A DNA stretch of 64,000 nucleotides from Nitrosococcus halophilus Nc 4 (lineage in GTDB: Bacteria; Pseudomonadota; Gammaproteobacteria; Nitrosococcales; Nitrosococcaceae). Below are positions 25,923 through 35,935 of the stretch, piece by piece. The notes beneath the pieces were generated by a model, which was not told the origin of the DNA, made no database searches, and saw only the letters and a program-made list of their open reading frames with translations. The stretch covers positions 2,776,001-2,840,000 of the forward strand of contig NC_013960.1 in the NCBI RefSeq assembly GCF_000024725.1, written 5' to 3'. Position 1 is the stretch's first letter; each line of letters begins with the position of its first letter. The translations under genes were made by a program, and so were the position numbers.

Positions 25923-26451
25923 TTAAGTGCGAAGCCAGCGACTCCATTCACAGCCAGCGTAATACCAATTTCATGTAATTTTGCATTGTATAGATGCAGT
26001 CTAAACAAGCACTTGAAGCCTTAATAAATTGCATTCTTTGATTAAATTGGTATTACGCAACGGGAATCGGTAGCGATGCAAGAAAGCCTCCCGGTTCGCC
26101 TCGCTGCGCGCGACCTCAAGGGGGTTGCGCATCAGGCGCAACGAGCTGCATCTGGGGAAAGAACTCCGGCGCCAGGTCCCAGTAGGACTTCAGGAAGGCA
26201 TGACTCGTTTCGATGTAGACGTGCGGCGCGTACCGGCGAATGCGCTGTTGCTTCCTCAATAACTGCTTTCTTACCGCTTCCACATCGCCGATACAGCGGT
26301 CATAGATTGGCCGGCCGAACATCGTCGGATTACCCCAGTCAAAGAAAGGCTCGTGGAATACGACGCATTGGCGGGTGTTCCGCCGCAGGAGCCCACAAAG
26401 AAAACCCGTTCCTGAGCGCCCGCTCGTGAGGGTGAAGATGGTCCGGGTCAC
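25923..26451 (-). pseudogene. Sulfotransferase-family gene, frameshifted and MITE-interrupted
   Basis: Starts at GTG 26451 with FTLTSGRSGTGFLCGLLRR, the PAPS-binding P-loop-like start of sulfotransferases, then ETSHAFLKSYWDL. An extra base near 26140 shifts the frame; read past it, the next segment is RLMRNPLEVARSEANREAF, the conserved 3'-phosphate-binding region. MITE copy C then interrupts the gene, and a stop follows soon after on the far side. The C-terminal half is missing. The original enzyme would have moved sulfate from PAPS to an unknown acceptor. Confidence 0.75.
25963..26052 (+). repeat. 90-bp MITE, copy C
   Basis: TACCAATTT...AAATTGGTA, flanked by TAA (25960-25962) and TTA (26053-26055). 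Because of the flanks, the inverted repeat extends to about 15 bases here. Same orientation and length as copy B, inside the sulfotransferase remnant. Confidence 0.9.
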
Positions 26452-26554
26452 CGCCCATTCCTGTCCGGCAGGATTACTTTAAAAACGGCTGTTTCACCGG
26501 GCCGGATTTTGACAACGCCATTGCCTCCATCGAATAGTTTCAATTCTGTGTTCT

Positions 26555-26836
26555 TTGGAGTTTCGCCATGACTGATTTCAATTTTGTTCCTACAAAACTT
26601 CATCAATCTGGAGAATTCGCGGTTCCTCGCGGTCCTCGACGAAGGGGTGACCTTGGTCTTGGGGTCTTTACCGCTCCTCGCGCTTTCACTTCGGGTGCTC
26701 CCCACCCTAGGCTCCGAGAGCAAAAAAATCATAGCGCCAATTCATGGCAAAACGCAACTCATGTGGCCCTCGCGCTCGGCGCGCCGTTTCACTTCGCAAC
26801 CTTGCTAGGGGGCGCCTAACATCCATGTGAGGCTCC
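26555..26836 (-). repeat. 280-bp dispersed repeat, copy 1
   Basis: Read on the minus strand, it is nearly identical to 43090-43372 and clearly related to 53308-53585. Each copy contains two modules of the form GGAGCCT...CGAAGTGAAA about 110 bp apart. A frame through copies 1 and 2 can be translated (FLLSEPRVGSTRSESARSGK) but is broken in copy 3, so it is probably not protein-coding. Confidence 0.85.
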
Positions 26837-26994
26837 AAGGCAGTATTCAGGATACGTGAACAAACACAGCTGGATCAATGCCCGTAAGCTGTATGACCAG
26901 AGGAACGTCTGCAGCAGGAAACGGTTAAGCCGTAGCTGACAGCAGGAGTACAGGTTCAGGAAATCCTTATCAACATCAGGGCTTTTTATAGCGG
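26837..26994. other. Short intergenic stretch
   Basis: No gene seen. It contains short complementary blocks near 26905-26950 but nothing I can name. Confidence 0.3.
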
Positions 26995-27270
26995 ATGACA
27001 CGTAAGCATTTAGCGGCTTACGACGATCCGGATGTGTGCGCGCTGGCCGCTGCCTATGCGGCTGGGATCGTCCGGAGCCCTCCCTTTGTGGACGGTAATA
27101 AGCACACGGCCTTCATGGCGGCTTATCTCTTTCTGGCGCGCAACGGCCTGCGTCTTACGGCCCCGGAAGACAAAGCCACGTATACGATGAGGGCGCTTGC
27201 CGCGGGCGATATAGATGAAGCCACCTTCGCTGCTTGGCTGCGTGACCACACGCGAGAGATCGACGCATGA
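26995..27270 (+). pseudogene. Doc-like toxin (Fic/DOC fold), N-terminal truncated
   Basis: 91 residues with CALAAAYAAGIVRSPPFVDGNKHTAF, the Doc form of the Fic motif (HPFxDGNKRTA) in which the motif His is replaced by Pro here and the following Arg by His. Doc proteins are about 125 residues and phosphorylate EF-Tu; the first 35 or so are missing. With the leading motif His also lost, activity is unlikely. No Phd antitoxin gene precedes it. Confidence 0.7.
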
Positions 27271-27430
27271 GTGCGGAAAGCAGGCGGATGGAATACCCAT
27301 TGATGCTTTCCCTCCCTAAGGATGATCGTCTGTTCATCGTAGGTCCGCTCTTCAGGGAGACGGGCTCACCGAATATTTACGGTTCTGGTAAGGGAACAGG
27401 CATGGTCGTCACTCTAAGCTATTGAGCCCA

Positions 27431-27856
27431 TTACAGCAAACGCCGCAAGCAGTTCAAATAGGCCTCTTCCGAGGGGGGGGTCCCGCTATCCTGGGCATCC
27501 CAGAGGGTCTGAGCTAGGCACTCCATCATCCGATGTTCCGCCTGATGGAGATCGGGGAGGCGGGAGGCTAAAGTTTGGTAGATGCCCCGAATGCCGGGGG
27601 GACGATCCACGTTGATTTGTTCCTGGAGCGAGATATGTAACGCCATGTGCAGAAAAGGATTTTCTTGTCCATTTTGACCGGAAAACTCTTGTTCCAAGGA
27701 TTCCTTGCGGTCTAGCAAGGGATGATACTCAGGGTGCTGGTCGATGACTTGCCCAATGATGGCTTCCATGGGGGAGAGGGGTTCTCTCGCCTGCTGCTTT
27801 TCCCGCACTACGAGGAAGATTTGCCGCATCTGTTGCCGATCTTGACTGTACATCAT
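27431..27856 (-). CDS. DUF1841 family protein
   Basis: 141 residues with the DUF1841 pattern: MYSQDRQQMRQIFLVVREK, then PLEA/GQVI.QHPEYHPLL, and NPFLHMALHISLQEQINVDRPPGI near the middle. The protein is soluble and conserved in beta- and gammaproteobacteria; its function is unknown. It starts immediately after the nth stop and is the last gene of the metG-rnf-nth run, so it is likely cotranscribed with endonuclease III. Confidence 0.85.
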   Translation of the reverse strand: MMYSQDRQQMRQIFLVVREKQQAREPLSPMEAIIGQVIDQHPEYHPLLDRKESLEQEFSGQNGQENPFLHMALHISLQEQINVDRPPGIRGIYQTLASRLPDLHQAEHRMMECLAQTLWDAQDSGTPPSEEAYLNCLRRLL

Positions 27857-28528
27857 TTAGCTCGCTGTTTTCTTCAATCCAGGGGATTCCGCCTTGACTA
27901 TCTTTTGATAATAGTCGCAAAGGTCGTTGATTAAACAGTCTTGGCAGCGAGGATTGCGGGCGGTGCACACATAGCGGCCATGGAGAATGAGCCAGTGGTG
28001 GGCATCGTGCTTAAATTCATCGGGGATCACCCGGGTCAGTATGTCCTCCACCTGGCGCGGCGTTTTACCCGGGGCCAGGCCGATGCGGTTGGCCACCCGG
28101 AAAATGTGGGTATCGACGGCAATGACCGGTTGGCCGAAAGCGGTGTTGAGCATGACATTAGCGGTCTTTCGTCCTACCCCGGGCAGGGCTTCTAAAGCGG
28201 CCCGATCATTAGGCACTCGGCCATCATGCCATTCTAACAGAAGATGGCAGGTCTGGAGGATATTCTTCGCTTTGCTGTTGAATAGGCCGATGGTCTTGAT
28301 GTAACCCTTTAAGCCTTCTTCTCCCAGATCCAGGATGGCCTGGGGGGTATTGGCCACCGGAAAAAGCTTGGCGGTGGCTTTATTGACCCCTTTATCCGTG
28401 GCTTGGGCGGACAAGATGACGGCAACGAGAAGTTCAAAGGGAGTATGGTGCTTCAGCTCCGTGGTGGGTTTAGGGTTGGCCGCTTGGAAGCGGGAGAATA
28501 TTTCATGAATTTCTGCGCTATTTTTCAT
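27857..28528 (-). CDS. nth: Endonuclease III
   Basis: 223 residues. The helix-hairpin-helix LPGVGRKTANVM, with catalytic Lys, and the aspartate in VDTHIFRVANR identify the DNA glycosylase/AP lyase that removes oxidised pyrimidines. The C-terminal CTARNPRCQDCLINDLC carries the [4Fe-4S] cluster cysteines with the C-x6-C-x2-C-x5-C spacing. It follows rnfE by 15 bp, the same rnf-nth order known in Escherichia coli. Confidence 0.95.
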   Translation of the reverse strand: MKNSAEIHEIFSRFQAANPKPTTELKHHTPFELLVAVILSAQATDKGVNKATAKLFPVANTPQAILDLGEEGLKGYIKTIGLFNSKAKNILQTCHLLLEWHDGRVPNDRAALEALPGVGRKTANVMLNTAFGQPVIAVDTHIFRVANRIGLAPGKTPRQVEDILTRVIPDEFKHDAHHWLILHGRYVCTARNPRCQDCLINDLCDYYQKIVKAESPGLKKTAS

Positions 28529-28543
28529 GGCAGGAATGGTTTT

Positions 28544-29251
28544 TTAAATGCGCTCGGGCAAGATACCTGCAGGTTGGGCGGCGCGGCTTTTTCGGGTTGC
28601 AGCCCGTTGTGCAAGCCGGTGGTCGATGGCATTTTTCAGGGCGATCAAAAGCCCGAGGCCAATAAAAGCACCCGGTGGCAGCACGGCCATGAGAAAGCCC
28701 CGATAGTCTTCCATGAGGGTCAATTTCAAATCGCGGGCGGCTTCACCGAACATGAGATGGGCCTGGTCCAGCAAGGTTCCCTGGCCTAGGGCTTCCCGCA
28801 AGCCACCCAAAAGCACCAGCACCAGGGTAAAGCCCAGGCCCATCATGAGGCCATCGGCAAAAGCCCGACCCACCTTTTGCCGAGAGGCGAAGGCTTCGGC
28901 GCGGCCAATGATGGCGCAATTGGTGACGATCAGCGGAATAAAAATACCCAGAACTTTATATAAATCATAGAAATAGGCATTCATCAACAATTCGATGGTG
29001 GTCACGATGGAGGCGATGATCAGCACGAACACCGGCAGGCGCACTTCCGTGGGGACCCAATGACGAATAAGGGCCACCAGGCTGTTGGAGGCCACCAAGG
29101 TCAGCAGAGTGGCCAGCCCCAGACCCAGGCCGTTGATTACCGTTCCGGTGACCGCCAGTAGGGGACAGAGTCCCAGTAACTGCACCAACGCGACATTATT
29201 GTTCCATAGTCCTTCTTGGCTGATTTGACCATAGCTAACGGGGGCTGCCAT
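28544..29251 (-). CDS. rnfE: Rnf electron transport complex subunit E
   Basis: 235 residues from ATG 29251, which has GAGGAGG about ten bases upstream; an upstream start at 29275 is less likely. Six membrane helices and the pattern [22 protein letters not shown] match RnfE/RsxE, homologous to NqrD and RnfA. It forms part of the membrane channel that couples ferredoxin:NAD electron flow to ion movement and holds a cysteine for the shared [2Fe-2S] site (GLCP and NCAIIGRAE). It overlaps rnfG by 17 bases. Confidence 0.94.
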   Translation of the reverse strand: MAAPVSYGQISQEGLWNNNVALVQLLGLCPLLAVTGTVINGLGLGLATLLTLVASNSLVALIRHWVPTEVRLPVFVLIIASIVTTIELLMNAYFYDLYKVLGIFIPLIVTNCAIIGRAEAFASRQKVGRAFADGLMMGLGFTLVLVLLGGLREALGQGTLLDQAHLMFGEAARDLKLTLMEDYRGFLMAVLPPGAFIGLGLLIALKNAIDHRLAQRAATRKSRAAQPAGILPERI

Positions 29252-29879
29252 GGAAGCGTTCCTCCTCTTGGGCAAAGAGTTTATCTCGGTGATTCTCGAA
29301 ATACTTCAGGGTGTTGCGGACTGCTTTGACGATGGCCCGGGGAGTGATGGTGGCCCCGGTGAACTGATCGAAGGCGCCACCGTCTCGCTTGACTTGCCAC
29401 TTCGATTCAGGGGGATTGCCGAGGGAGCGGTTCCTAAAACCCAAGATCCACTCAGACTTTCCTTCCTCGATCTCATCCCCCAGCCCAGGGGTTTCCTTAT
29501 GGGAGAGGACCCTTACCCCCGCCAGGCTGCCGTCGTAGTGGATTCCCACCAGCAGCTTAATCGCCCCATTATAACCCTCCGGTGCCACGGGTGTGAGGAT
29601 CACCGCCACCGGTTGACTATCCCGACGGGCTCGGTAAGCCAGTATGGGCTTCTCCGTTCCCAGCAGGGGGTCGCTCACTTGGAACGTGTCTTCTAGAATA
29701 GGGTTATTGTAGGCCGTACTAGGCAGGACTGCTGCAATGGCCTGCCGTAAGGCCGCCCGTTCATTGGCCGCAATCTGCTCCCGGGTCAGGGCTTCGGTGA
29801 TAGCCACGATGCCGGTCCCCGCTACCGCAAAGAGGCCGAGCAGCAAGCCGACTCGGAGCATTGGGCGATTCCCTATCAC
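29235..29879 (-). CDS. rnfG: Rnf electron transport complex subunit G
   Basis: 214 residues with one N-terminal membrane helix and a periplasmic FMN-binding domain. The motif [17 protein letters not shown] holds the threonine that covalently carries FMN through a phosphoester bond in RnfG/NqrC. ATG 29879 overlaps the rnfD stop (ATGA), showing coupled translation. Confidence 0.94.
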   Translation of the reverse strand: MIGNRPMLRVGLLLGLFAVAGTGIVAITEALTREQIAANERAALRQAIAAVLPSTAYNNPILEDTFQVSDPLLGTEKPILAYRARRDSQPVAVILTPVAPEGYNGAIKLLVGIHYDGSLAGVRVLSHKETPGLGDEIEEGKSEWILGFRNRSLGNPPESKWQVKRDGGAFDQFTGATITPRAIVKAVRNTLKYFENHRDKLFAQEEERFHGSPR

Positions 29880-30913
29880 GGGCGCCGGTTTTGGCCAAAG
29901 ACCCGCGGCGGGGTGTAATAATCAATGAGGGGAACCGCCATATTCATGAGCAGGACGGCAAAGGCCACCCCATCCGGGTAACCTCCCCAAGTGCGAATGA
30001 TATAGGTCAGACAACCGATGCCGGCCCCATAAAGCAAACGGCCCCGGGGGGTGGCCGCGGCAGTGACCGGATCGGTGGCAATGAAAAAGACCCCCAGCAG
30101 GGTGCCGCCACTGACAAGGTGGAACAGGGCAGAAGGGTGGGTGGCAGGTTCCAGCCATTGGAAGAGCAGGGCCAGGGTCAGCAAGCTACCCACCATGGCA
30201 AAGGGAATATGCCAGCTAATTACCCGCTTATAGAGGAGCCATAGGCCCCCCAGGAGAAACCCCATATTGATCCACTCCCAACCCTTGCCTCCCAGCATGC
30301 CAAACAGGGGGTGGGTGCGGATTTCCGCCATGGGTTGACCGAGCCCCAATTGAGTTTTGGTGTAGTCCAGGGGGGTTGCCCCTGAGAGGGCATCGATTGT
30401 TGTTCCTTGAGCAGGGGTACCGGTGAATACCCAGGTTAGACTCTCTTTCAGACTTAAAGGTTGGGCAGCTAACTCCTGTACGGGTAGCCAGGTGGTCATT
30501 TCCTTGGGAAAGGAAATCAGCAATAGTACATAGCCGACCATGGCGGGATTGAAGGGGTTGTAGCCCAGGCCCCCATAGAGATGCTTGGCAAAGATAAGGG
30601 CAAACGCAGTGCCGATGACGGGCACCCACCAGGGACTCAGGGGGGGGAGGCAAAGAGCGAGCAGAACGGCCGTCACCACCGCGCTGCCATCGGTCAAAAA
30701 GGGGGTGAGGGGTTGCTGCCGGGCTACCAACATGAGCGTTTCGGTAGCCAAAGCAGCGGTGACGGCAAGGGCGATATTGATGAGGACTCCGTAACCGAAA
30801 TATCCCACATAGAGGGCGATGGCCGGCACCAGGGCATAAATCACTTGGAACATGAGCTGGGAAATGCCTTTTCCCTGATGTAGGTGGGGCGAGCTGAAAA
30901 ATTGAAACGGCAT
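29876..30913 (-). CDS. rnfD: Rnf electron transport complex subunit D
   Basis: 345 residues with about nine membrane helices. The motif DALSGATPLD carries the threonine for the second covalent FMN, as in RnfD/NqrB. Together with RnfA and RnfE it forms the membrane core through which sodium or protons move. It sits 34 bp after rnfC and overlaps rnfG. Confidence 0.94.
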   Translation of the reverse strand: MPFQFFSSPHLHQGKGISQLMFQVIYALVPAIALYVGYFGYGVLINIALAVTAALATETLMLVARQQPLTPFLTDGSAVVTAVLLALCLPPLSPWWVPVIGTAFALIFAKHLYGGLGYNPFNPAMVGYVLLLISFPKEMTTWLPVQELAAQPLSLKESLTWVFTGTPAQGTTIDALSGATPLDYTKTQLGLGQPMAEIRTHPLFGMLGGKGWEWINMGFLLGGLWLLYKRVISWHIPFAMVGSLLTLALLFQWLEPATHPSALFHLVSGGTLLGVFFIATDPVTAAATPRGRLLYGAGIGCLTYIIRTWGGYPDGVAFAVLLMNMAVPLIDYYTPPRVFGQNRRP

Positions 30914-30947
30914 GGGTGAATGTTGGTATTCTGGGATATCAGTGGCC

Positions 30948-32495
30948 CTATTGAGAGGGCGGCGTTTCGTCCACAGCCTTGTTCTGGGCGGTCCGTTTGG
31001 CCCGGGCCCGTTCTACTGCGGCTTGAATGGCCGCCTGCTTGTCCGTCTTGCTGGCCGAGGGGGCCACAGCGGCTTTTTTGGCTTGCTGCCGGGCTGCCCT
31101 TTCTTGTTGTTCCCGTTCCCGCCGTTGGCGCCTAAATTCATGCCGCTGGCGGGCCAAATCCGCTTTCTCCCGCTCCTGTTCTTGGGCCCAGATTTCACTT
31201 TTGGCGTAACGATAATAATGAACTAAGGGAATGTGGCTAGGGCAAACATAGTCACAACAACCACATTCAATACAATCAAAAAGATGGTAATCCTGTAGTT
31301 TATCCAATTCTTTGGCCCGAGCATGCCAGTAGAGCTGTTGGGGCAGGAGCTGCACTGGGCAAACCTCCCCACAAGCGCCACAACGAATGCAGGGCATCAC
31401 CGGGGGCTGCCGGACTCTTTCCTGAAGGCCCGCTAGCAGGCAGTTGGTGGTTTTGATAACCGGCGCTGCGTCATGGTGGAGGGTGAAGCCCATCATGGGG
31501 CCCCCCATGATCAGGCGGTCGATGCGGTCAATATCTGTATCACACTGGGTTAACAGATGGCGGATGGGGGTTCCCAACAGGACTTCCAGGTTGCGGGGGC
31601 GAGCCACGGCGCTGCCGGTGACAGTCACGATTCGGGAGATTAGGGGTTCCCCTACATTTATGGCTCGATGGACGGCGACCGCAGTGCCCACATTGTGACA
31701 GACAACCCCGACATCAATGGGGAGACCGTTGCTTGGGACCTCCTGGCCGGTTAAGACCTTAATGAGCTGTTTCTCGCCTCCCGTAGGGTAGCGGGTTGGA
31801 ATTGATACCACTTCGATTCCCTCAGTCGCTGCGGCCGCCAAAGCGCGGTAGGCTTCAGACTTGTTGTCTTCAATGCCGATGAGGCAATGATGGACGTGGA
31901 GGGCATGGCCCATGATTCTAATCCCTTGGATGATCTCCTCGGCCCGCTCCCGCATGAGCAGATCATCGCAGGTAATATAGGGTTCACACTCAGCGCCGTT
32001 GAGAATCAGGGTCTCAACCCGGGGTTCGGGACCGGGATTGAGTTTGATAAAGGTGGGGAAACCCGCTCCCCCTAGTCCCACGATCCCCGCTTGGCGGATC
32101 AAGTTGCGCAGCTGGCTAGGATCGAGTTGCTGATAATTTTCCACCCGCTGGCGTTCGCTCCAGGCGTCCTCGCCATCGGTCTCGATGACGATGCAAGGGG
32201 CGTTCAGACCAGAAGGGTGGGGAATCGGCAGGTTGTCAATGGCCACCACTTGGCCGGAACTTGAGGCATGCACGGGGGCACTGAGGTAGCCCTGGGCGGT
32301 GGCAATGACTTGGCCCTTAAGCACCCGCTCACCGAGGTTAACCACTGGCTCCGCCGGCTCGCCAATGTGCTGTTGCAAAGGCAACACCAGTTGTTTTGGC
32401 AGCGCTGCTGGGGCAATCGGCGCTTGGGTAGAGGGGCTTTTGTGGTCGGGTAGTTTCAGGCCGCCAGGGAATGACCAAAGCCGACGTTTTTTCAT
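30948..32495 (-). CDS. rnfC: Rnf electron transport complex subunit C
   Basis: 515 residues. A glycine-rich NADH/FMN-binding domain ([31 protein letters not shown]) is followed by two [4Fe-4S] motifs, [12 protein letters not shown] and [12 protein letters not shown], and then an Ala/Arg/Lys-rich, coiled-coil-like tail of about 90 residues that varies in length among species. RnfC is the peripheral NADH-side subunit. The gene overlaps rnfB by four bases. Confidence 0.95.
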   Translation of the reverse strand: MKKRRLWSFPGGLKLPDHKSPSTQAPIAPAALPKQLVLPLQQHIGEPAEPVVNLGERVLKGQVIATAQGYLSAPVHASSSGQVVAIDNLPIPHPSGLNAPCIVIETDGEDAWSERQRVENYQQLDPSQLRNLIRQAGIVGLGGAGFPTFIKLNPGPEPRVETLILNGAECEPYITCDDLLMRERAEEIIQGIRIMGHALHVHHCLIGIEDNKSEAYRALAAAATEGIEVVSIPTRYPTGGEKQLIKVLTGQEVPSNGLPIDVGVVCHNVGTAVAVHRAINVGEPLISRIVTVTGSAVARPRNLEVLLGTPIRHLLTQCDTDIDRIDRLIMGGPMMGFTLHHDAAPVIKTTNCLLAGLQERVRQPPVMPCIRCGACGEVCPVQLLPQQLYWHARAKELDKLQDYHLFDCIECGCCDYVCPSHIPLVHYYRYAKSEIWAQEQEREKADLARQRHEFRRQRREREQQERAARQQAKKAAVAPSASKTDKQAAIQAAVERARAKRTAQNKAVDETPPSQ

Positions 32496-33121
32496 GAAGC
32501 CTCTTCTCCCTGAAAGTCGCTAACTTCAGGCAAAAGAGGTTTATTCGCCTTTGCCTTTTGCTGTTGGAGGGCAATGGGTAACGGCGGTTCTATGACTTCC
32601 GGGAATGGCCACTTCCAGCTGCCTAGATCAGGGGTGAGGGGAACCATCTCAATACAGTCCACTGGGCAGGGGGCGACGCACAGCTCACAGCCCGTGCATT
32701 CAGCCGCGATCACGGTATGGAGTTGCTTGGCCGCACCCAGGATGGCATCCACCGGGCAAGCCTGGATACAGAGGGTGCAGCCGATGCAGCGATTTTCATC
32801 AATTACCGCCAGCGCCTTGGGTTTTTCTTCCTGCTCCGAGTCCAGGGGTTTGGGATCGCGCCCTAGTAAATCCGCTAGGGCGATGATGGTCGCCTCTCCT
32901 CCTGGAGGACAACGGTTGATATCCGCTTCCTCAGCAGCAATGGCTTGAGCATAGGGGCGACAGCCGGGATAGCTGCACTGACCGCATTGGGTCTGGGGCA
33001 GGAGGGCGTCGATCTGATCCACTACCGGATCGCCATCTACTTTAAAGCGCAGGTTGGCATACCCTAAAAGGAGGCCAAATAGTGCCGCCAGCGCGGACAA
33101 CGCCAAAATTGCAACTAGCAT
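32492..33121 (-). CDS. rnfB: Rnf electron transport complex subunit B
   Basis: 209 residues with an N-terminal membrane anchor, a first Fe-S domain with [16 protein letters not shown]...RCPPGG, and a pair of ferredoxin clusters, [16 protein letters not shown] and [16 protein letters not shown]. It receives electrons from ferredoxin and passes them into the complex. It starts five bases after rnfA and overlaps rnfC. Confidence 0.95.
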   Translation of the reverse strand: MLVAILALSALAALFGLLLGYANLRFKVDGDPVVDQIDALLPQTQCGQCSYPGCRPYAQAIAAEEADINRCPPGGEATIIALADLLGRDPKPLDSEQEEKPKALAVIDENRCIGCTLCIQACPVDAILGAAKQLHTVIAAECTGCELCVAPCPVDCIEMVPLTPDLGSWKWPFPEVIEPPLPIALQQQKAKANKPLLPEVSDFQGEEAS

Positions 33122-33125
33122 AGGA

Positions 33126-33707
33126 TTATCCTTTGACCAATCCGGAAAAGCCCATAAAGGCCATGGACATCAGCCCGGCGGTAATCAGCCCAATGGCTGG
33201 TCCCTGAAAAGGGCGGGGCACTTCCGCTGCCGCAATTCGTTCCCGCAGGGCCGCAAATAAGACCAATACCAGGGAAAAGCCCAGGGCAGCCCCAAAGCCG
33301 TAGAGGGCCGAGGGTAAGAATCCCTGTTGGTGCTGGATGTTCAGCAAAGCCACTCCCAGCACTGCGCAGTTGGTGGTAATCAGAGGGAGAAAAATCCCTA
33401 ATACTTGATATAAGAGCGGGCTGGTTTTATGGACCACCATTTCCGTAAACTGTACGACAAAGGCGATGGTCAGGATAAAGGCGATGGTACGCAGATATTC
33501 AATCCCTAAGGGCGCCAATAGATATTGGTTGAGCAAATAGCTGCATACCGAAGAGAGGGTGAGCACGAAAGTCGTGGCTAGCCCCATCCCTATTGCGGTT
33601 TCCAGTTTCCGGGAGACGCCCATAAAGGGGCAGAGACCTAAAAATTTCACCAGCACAAAATTATTGACCAGCACTGTGCTGACTAGAATCAGAGCATACT
33701 CGGTCAT
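33126..33707 (-). CDS. rnfA: Rnf electron transport complex subunit A
   Basis: 193 residues with six membrane helices. It shows [19 protein letters not shown] and [14 protein letters not shown], whose cysteines bind the intramembrane [2Fe-2S] shared with RnfE. It is the first gene of rnfABCDGE and lies 15 bp after metG, so the complex may be transcribed from the metG promoter. Confidence 0.95.
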   Translation of the reverse strand: MTEYALILVSTVLVNNFVLVKFLGLCPFMGVSRKLETAIGMGLATTFVLTLSSVCSYLLNQYLLAPLGIEYLRTIAFILTIAFVVQFTEMVVHKTSPLLYQVLGIFLPLITTNCAVLGVALLNIQHQQGFLPSALYGFGAALGFSLVLVLFAALRERIAAAEVPRPFQGPAIGLITAGLMSMAFMGFSGLVKG

Positions 33708-33722
33708 GGGAAGGCTTTGAGG

Positions 33723-35747
33723 CTATTTGACCCGCATTCCGGGTTGTGCGCCTTCATCCGGATTGAGCAGATAAATTTCTTTACCCCCCGGGCCGGCTGC
33801 TAGGACCATGCCTTCGGAGATCCCAAAGCGCATTTTTCGCGGAGCCAAATTGGCCACCATGATTGTGAGACGGCCGACCAAGTTTTCCGGTGCGTAAGCG
33901 GCCTTGATCCCGGCAAAGACCTGGCGAGTTTCACCCCCCAAATCCAGCTCTAGGCGTAGGAGTTTATCGGCTCCTTCCACCTGTTCTGCCTTGAGGATTC
34001 GGGCCACCCGCAAATCAAGTTTGGCAAAATCCTCAAACTGAATGATTTCAGCAATGGGATTCTCAGCCAAGGGGCCATTTGCTTGAGCAGGGTTTGCCTT
34101 CTTTTCCAGATGTTCTTTGGAGTCCTCGATCATGGCCTCTATCCTGGTTTTTTCCACACGGGTCATCAGGGGTTGAAAACGGTTAAGGGTATGGTTGAGC
34201 AAGGGCGTACCGGCATCGGACCAAACCAGTGGGCGGCAATTGAGAAACTCTTCGGCTTTTTCCGCCATCATCGGCAAGACCGGTTTGAGGTAGACCATTA
34301 ACTGTCGGAAGAGGTTGAGGCCGAGGGTGCAAACCTCTTGGACTTCCTGTTCTCGCCCCGGCTCTTTGATGGCCACCCAGGGCTGACGGTCGTCAATATA
34401 GCGGTTGGCCTGGTCGGCAAGCGCCATGATTTCTCGCATGGCGTGGCCAAATTCCCGATTTTCGTAGTATTGGGCCAAGCGGTCAGCGGCTGCTGCAAAC
34501 TCCTGAAATAGCGCTTCCTTGGTTAAGTGGTTTGCAAGGCGGCTGTGAAAGTGTTTATTAATAAAGCCCGCGCAACGACTGGCAATATTCACCACCTTAC
34601 CGACCAGATCGGCATTGACCCGAGCGGTGAAATCTTCGAAATTAAGGTCTAAATCCTCAATCCCGCTGCCTAGTTTGGCGGCAAAGTAATAACGCAGGTA
34701 CTCTGGGTTCAAATGGTTGAGATAAGTGTGCGCCTTGATAAAGGTTCCCCGGGATTTAGACATTTTCTGGCCATTGACCGTCAAAAAGCCATGGGCAAAG
34801 ATGGCCGTGGGCAAGCGAAAGTCAGCTCCATGAAGCATGGCGGGCCAGAACAGAGCATGGAAATAGAGGATATCCTTGCCAATGAAATGGTAAAGCTCGG
34901 TGGTACTGTCCGGGGCCATAAAGGCGTCAAAATCAAGCCCATTGCGGTCGCACAGGTACTTGAAGCTGGCCAGATAGCCGATCGGCGCATCGAGCCAAAC
35001 ATAGAAATATTTGTCGGTGGCATCAGGGATCGGGAAGCCAAAGTAGGGGGCATCGCGGGAGATATCCCAGTCCTGCAGTCCGGCCTCAAACCATTCATTT
35101 AACTTGTTGGCCATTTCATGCTGAAGGTGGCCCCCCTGGGTCCAGGCCTTCAGCAAAGGTTCGAAGTCTTTAAGCTTGAAGAAATAATGCTCCGATTCCC
35201 GCTCTACGGGGGGCGTTCCCGAGAGCACCGAGATAGCATCTTTCAATTCAGTGGGGGTATAGGTCGCCCCGCAGGCCTCACAACTATCGCCGTATTGATC
35301 GGGAGCCCCGCAGCGGGGACAGGTGCCGCGAATAAACCGATCCGGCAGAAACATCCCCTTGATGGGATCATAGGCCTGTCGAACGGTGCGGGTGGTGATA
35401 TGTCCCTTGTCCCGGTTACGAAGATAAATCGTTTCCGAGAGGGCGCGGTTTTCTGGCGAATGGGTACTGTAGTAGTTATCGAAGCTGACGGCAAAGTCGG
35501 CAAAGTCGGCACGATGTTCCCGGCCGCATTGTTCAATCAAGGCTTCGGGAGTGATTCCCTCTTGTTGGGCCCGCAGCATAATAGGCGTGCCATGAGCATC
35601 ATCAGCGCAGACGTAATAACATTCATGGCTACGTATTCGTTGGAAACGCACCCAGATGTCAGTTTGGATGTACTCCACTAAGTGGCCAAGGTGGAGTGGG
35701 CCGTTGGCGTAAGGAAGGGCACTGGTAACGAGTATCCTGCGCGGCAT
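33723..35747 (-). CDS. metG: Methionyl-tRNA synthetase
   Basis: 674 residues of a class I synthetase. Visible are the HIGH-type site in [14 protein letters not shown], the zinc knuckle [21 protein letters not shown], the KMSKS loop (KMSKSRGTF), the anticodon-binding helical domain, and a C-terminal EMAP/Trbp111-like tRNA-binding domain ([22 protein letters not shown]) used for dimerisation. It is complete. It is divergent from mrp and precedes the rnf genes on the same strand. Confidence 0.97.
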   Translation of the reverse strand: MPRRILVTSALPYANGPLHLGHLVEYIQTDIWVRFQRIRSHECYYVCADDAHGTPIMLRAQQEGITPEALIEQCGREHRADFADFAVSFDNYYSTHSPENRALSETIYLRNRDKGHITTRTVRQAYDPIKGMFLPDRFIRGTCPRCGAPDQYGDSCEACGATYTPTELKDAISVLSGTPPVERESEHYFFKLKDFEPLLKAWTQGGHLQHEMANKLNEWFEAGLQDWDISRDAPYFGFPIPDATDKYFYVWLDAPIGYLASFKYLCDRNGLDFDAFMAPDSTTELYHFIGKDILYFHALFWPAMLHGADFRLPTAIFAHGFLTVNGQKMSKSRGTFIKAHTYLNHLNPEYLRYYFAAKLGSGIEDLDLNFEDFTARVNADLVGKVVNIASRCAGFINKHFHSRLANHLTKEALFQEFAAAADRLAQYYENREFGHAMREIMALADQANRYIDDRQPWVAIKEPGREQEVQEVCTLGLNLFRQLMVYLKPVLPMMAEKAEEFLNCRPLVWSDAGTPLLNHTLNRFQPLMTRVEKTRIEAMIEDSKEHLEKKANPAQANGPLAENPIAEIIQFEDFAKLDLRVARILKAEQVEGADKLLRLELDLGGETRQVFAGIKAAYAPENLVGRLTIMVANLAPRKMRFGISEGMVLAAGPGGKEIYLLNPDEGAQPGMRVK

Positions 35748-35935
35748 AAATAAATTCTAAAATGGGGGGTTAAAAAACTTTATAAGGTACCAGTTTTGCT
35801 AAGTCTACGCTATCACCCTGTGGATATGACGTCCAAGGAGTACTATAGTAAAATACTCAAGAATTAATCCATCCCTATCCATTTTGTCAATCAGGGATCG
35901 GCTATAAAAGCTAAAAGTGCTTTGGAGAATATATT
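35748..35935. promoter_or_regulatory. Divergent metG / mrp promoter region
   Basis: 188 AT-rich bases between two divergent housekeeping genes, so promoters for both must lie here. mrp has GGAG about eight bases before its ATG. No specific operator is evident. Confidence 0.4.

Noticed and set aside
26448-26732. 95-residue protein starting IFLLSEPRVGSTRSES
   Set aside because: Most of it is the 280-bp repeat; the frame is also open at 43195 but with a different tail, and is broken in the third copy. It is better explained as repeat DNA read through into a neighbouring fragment.
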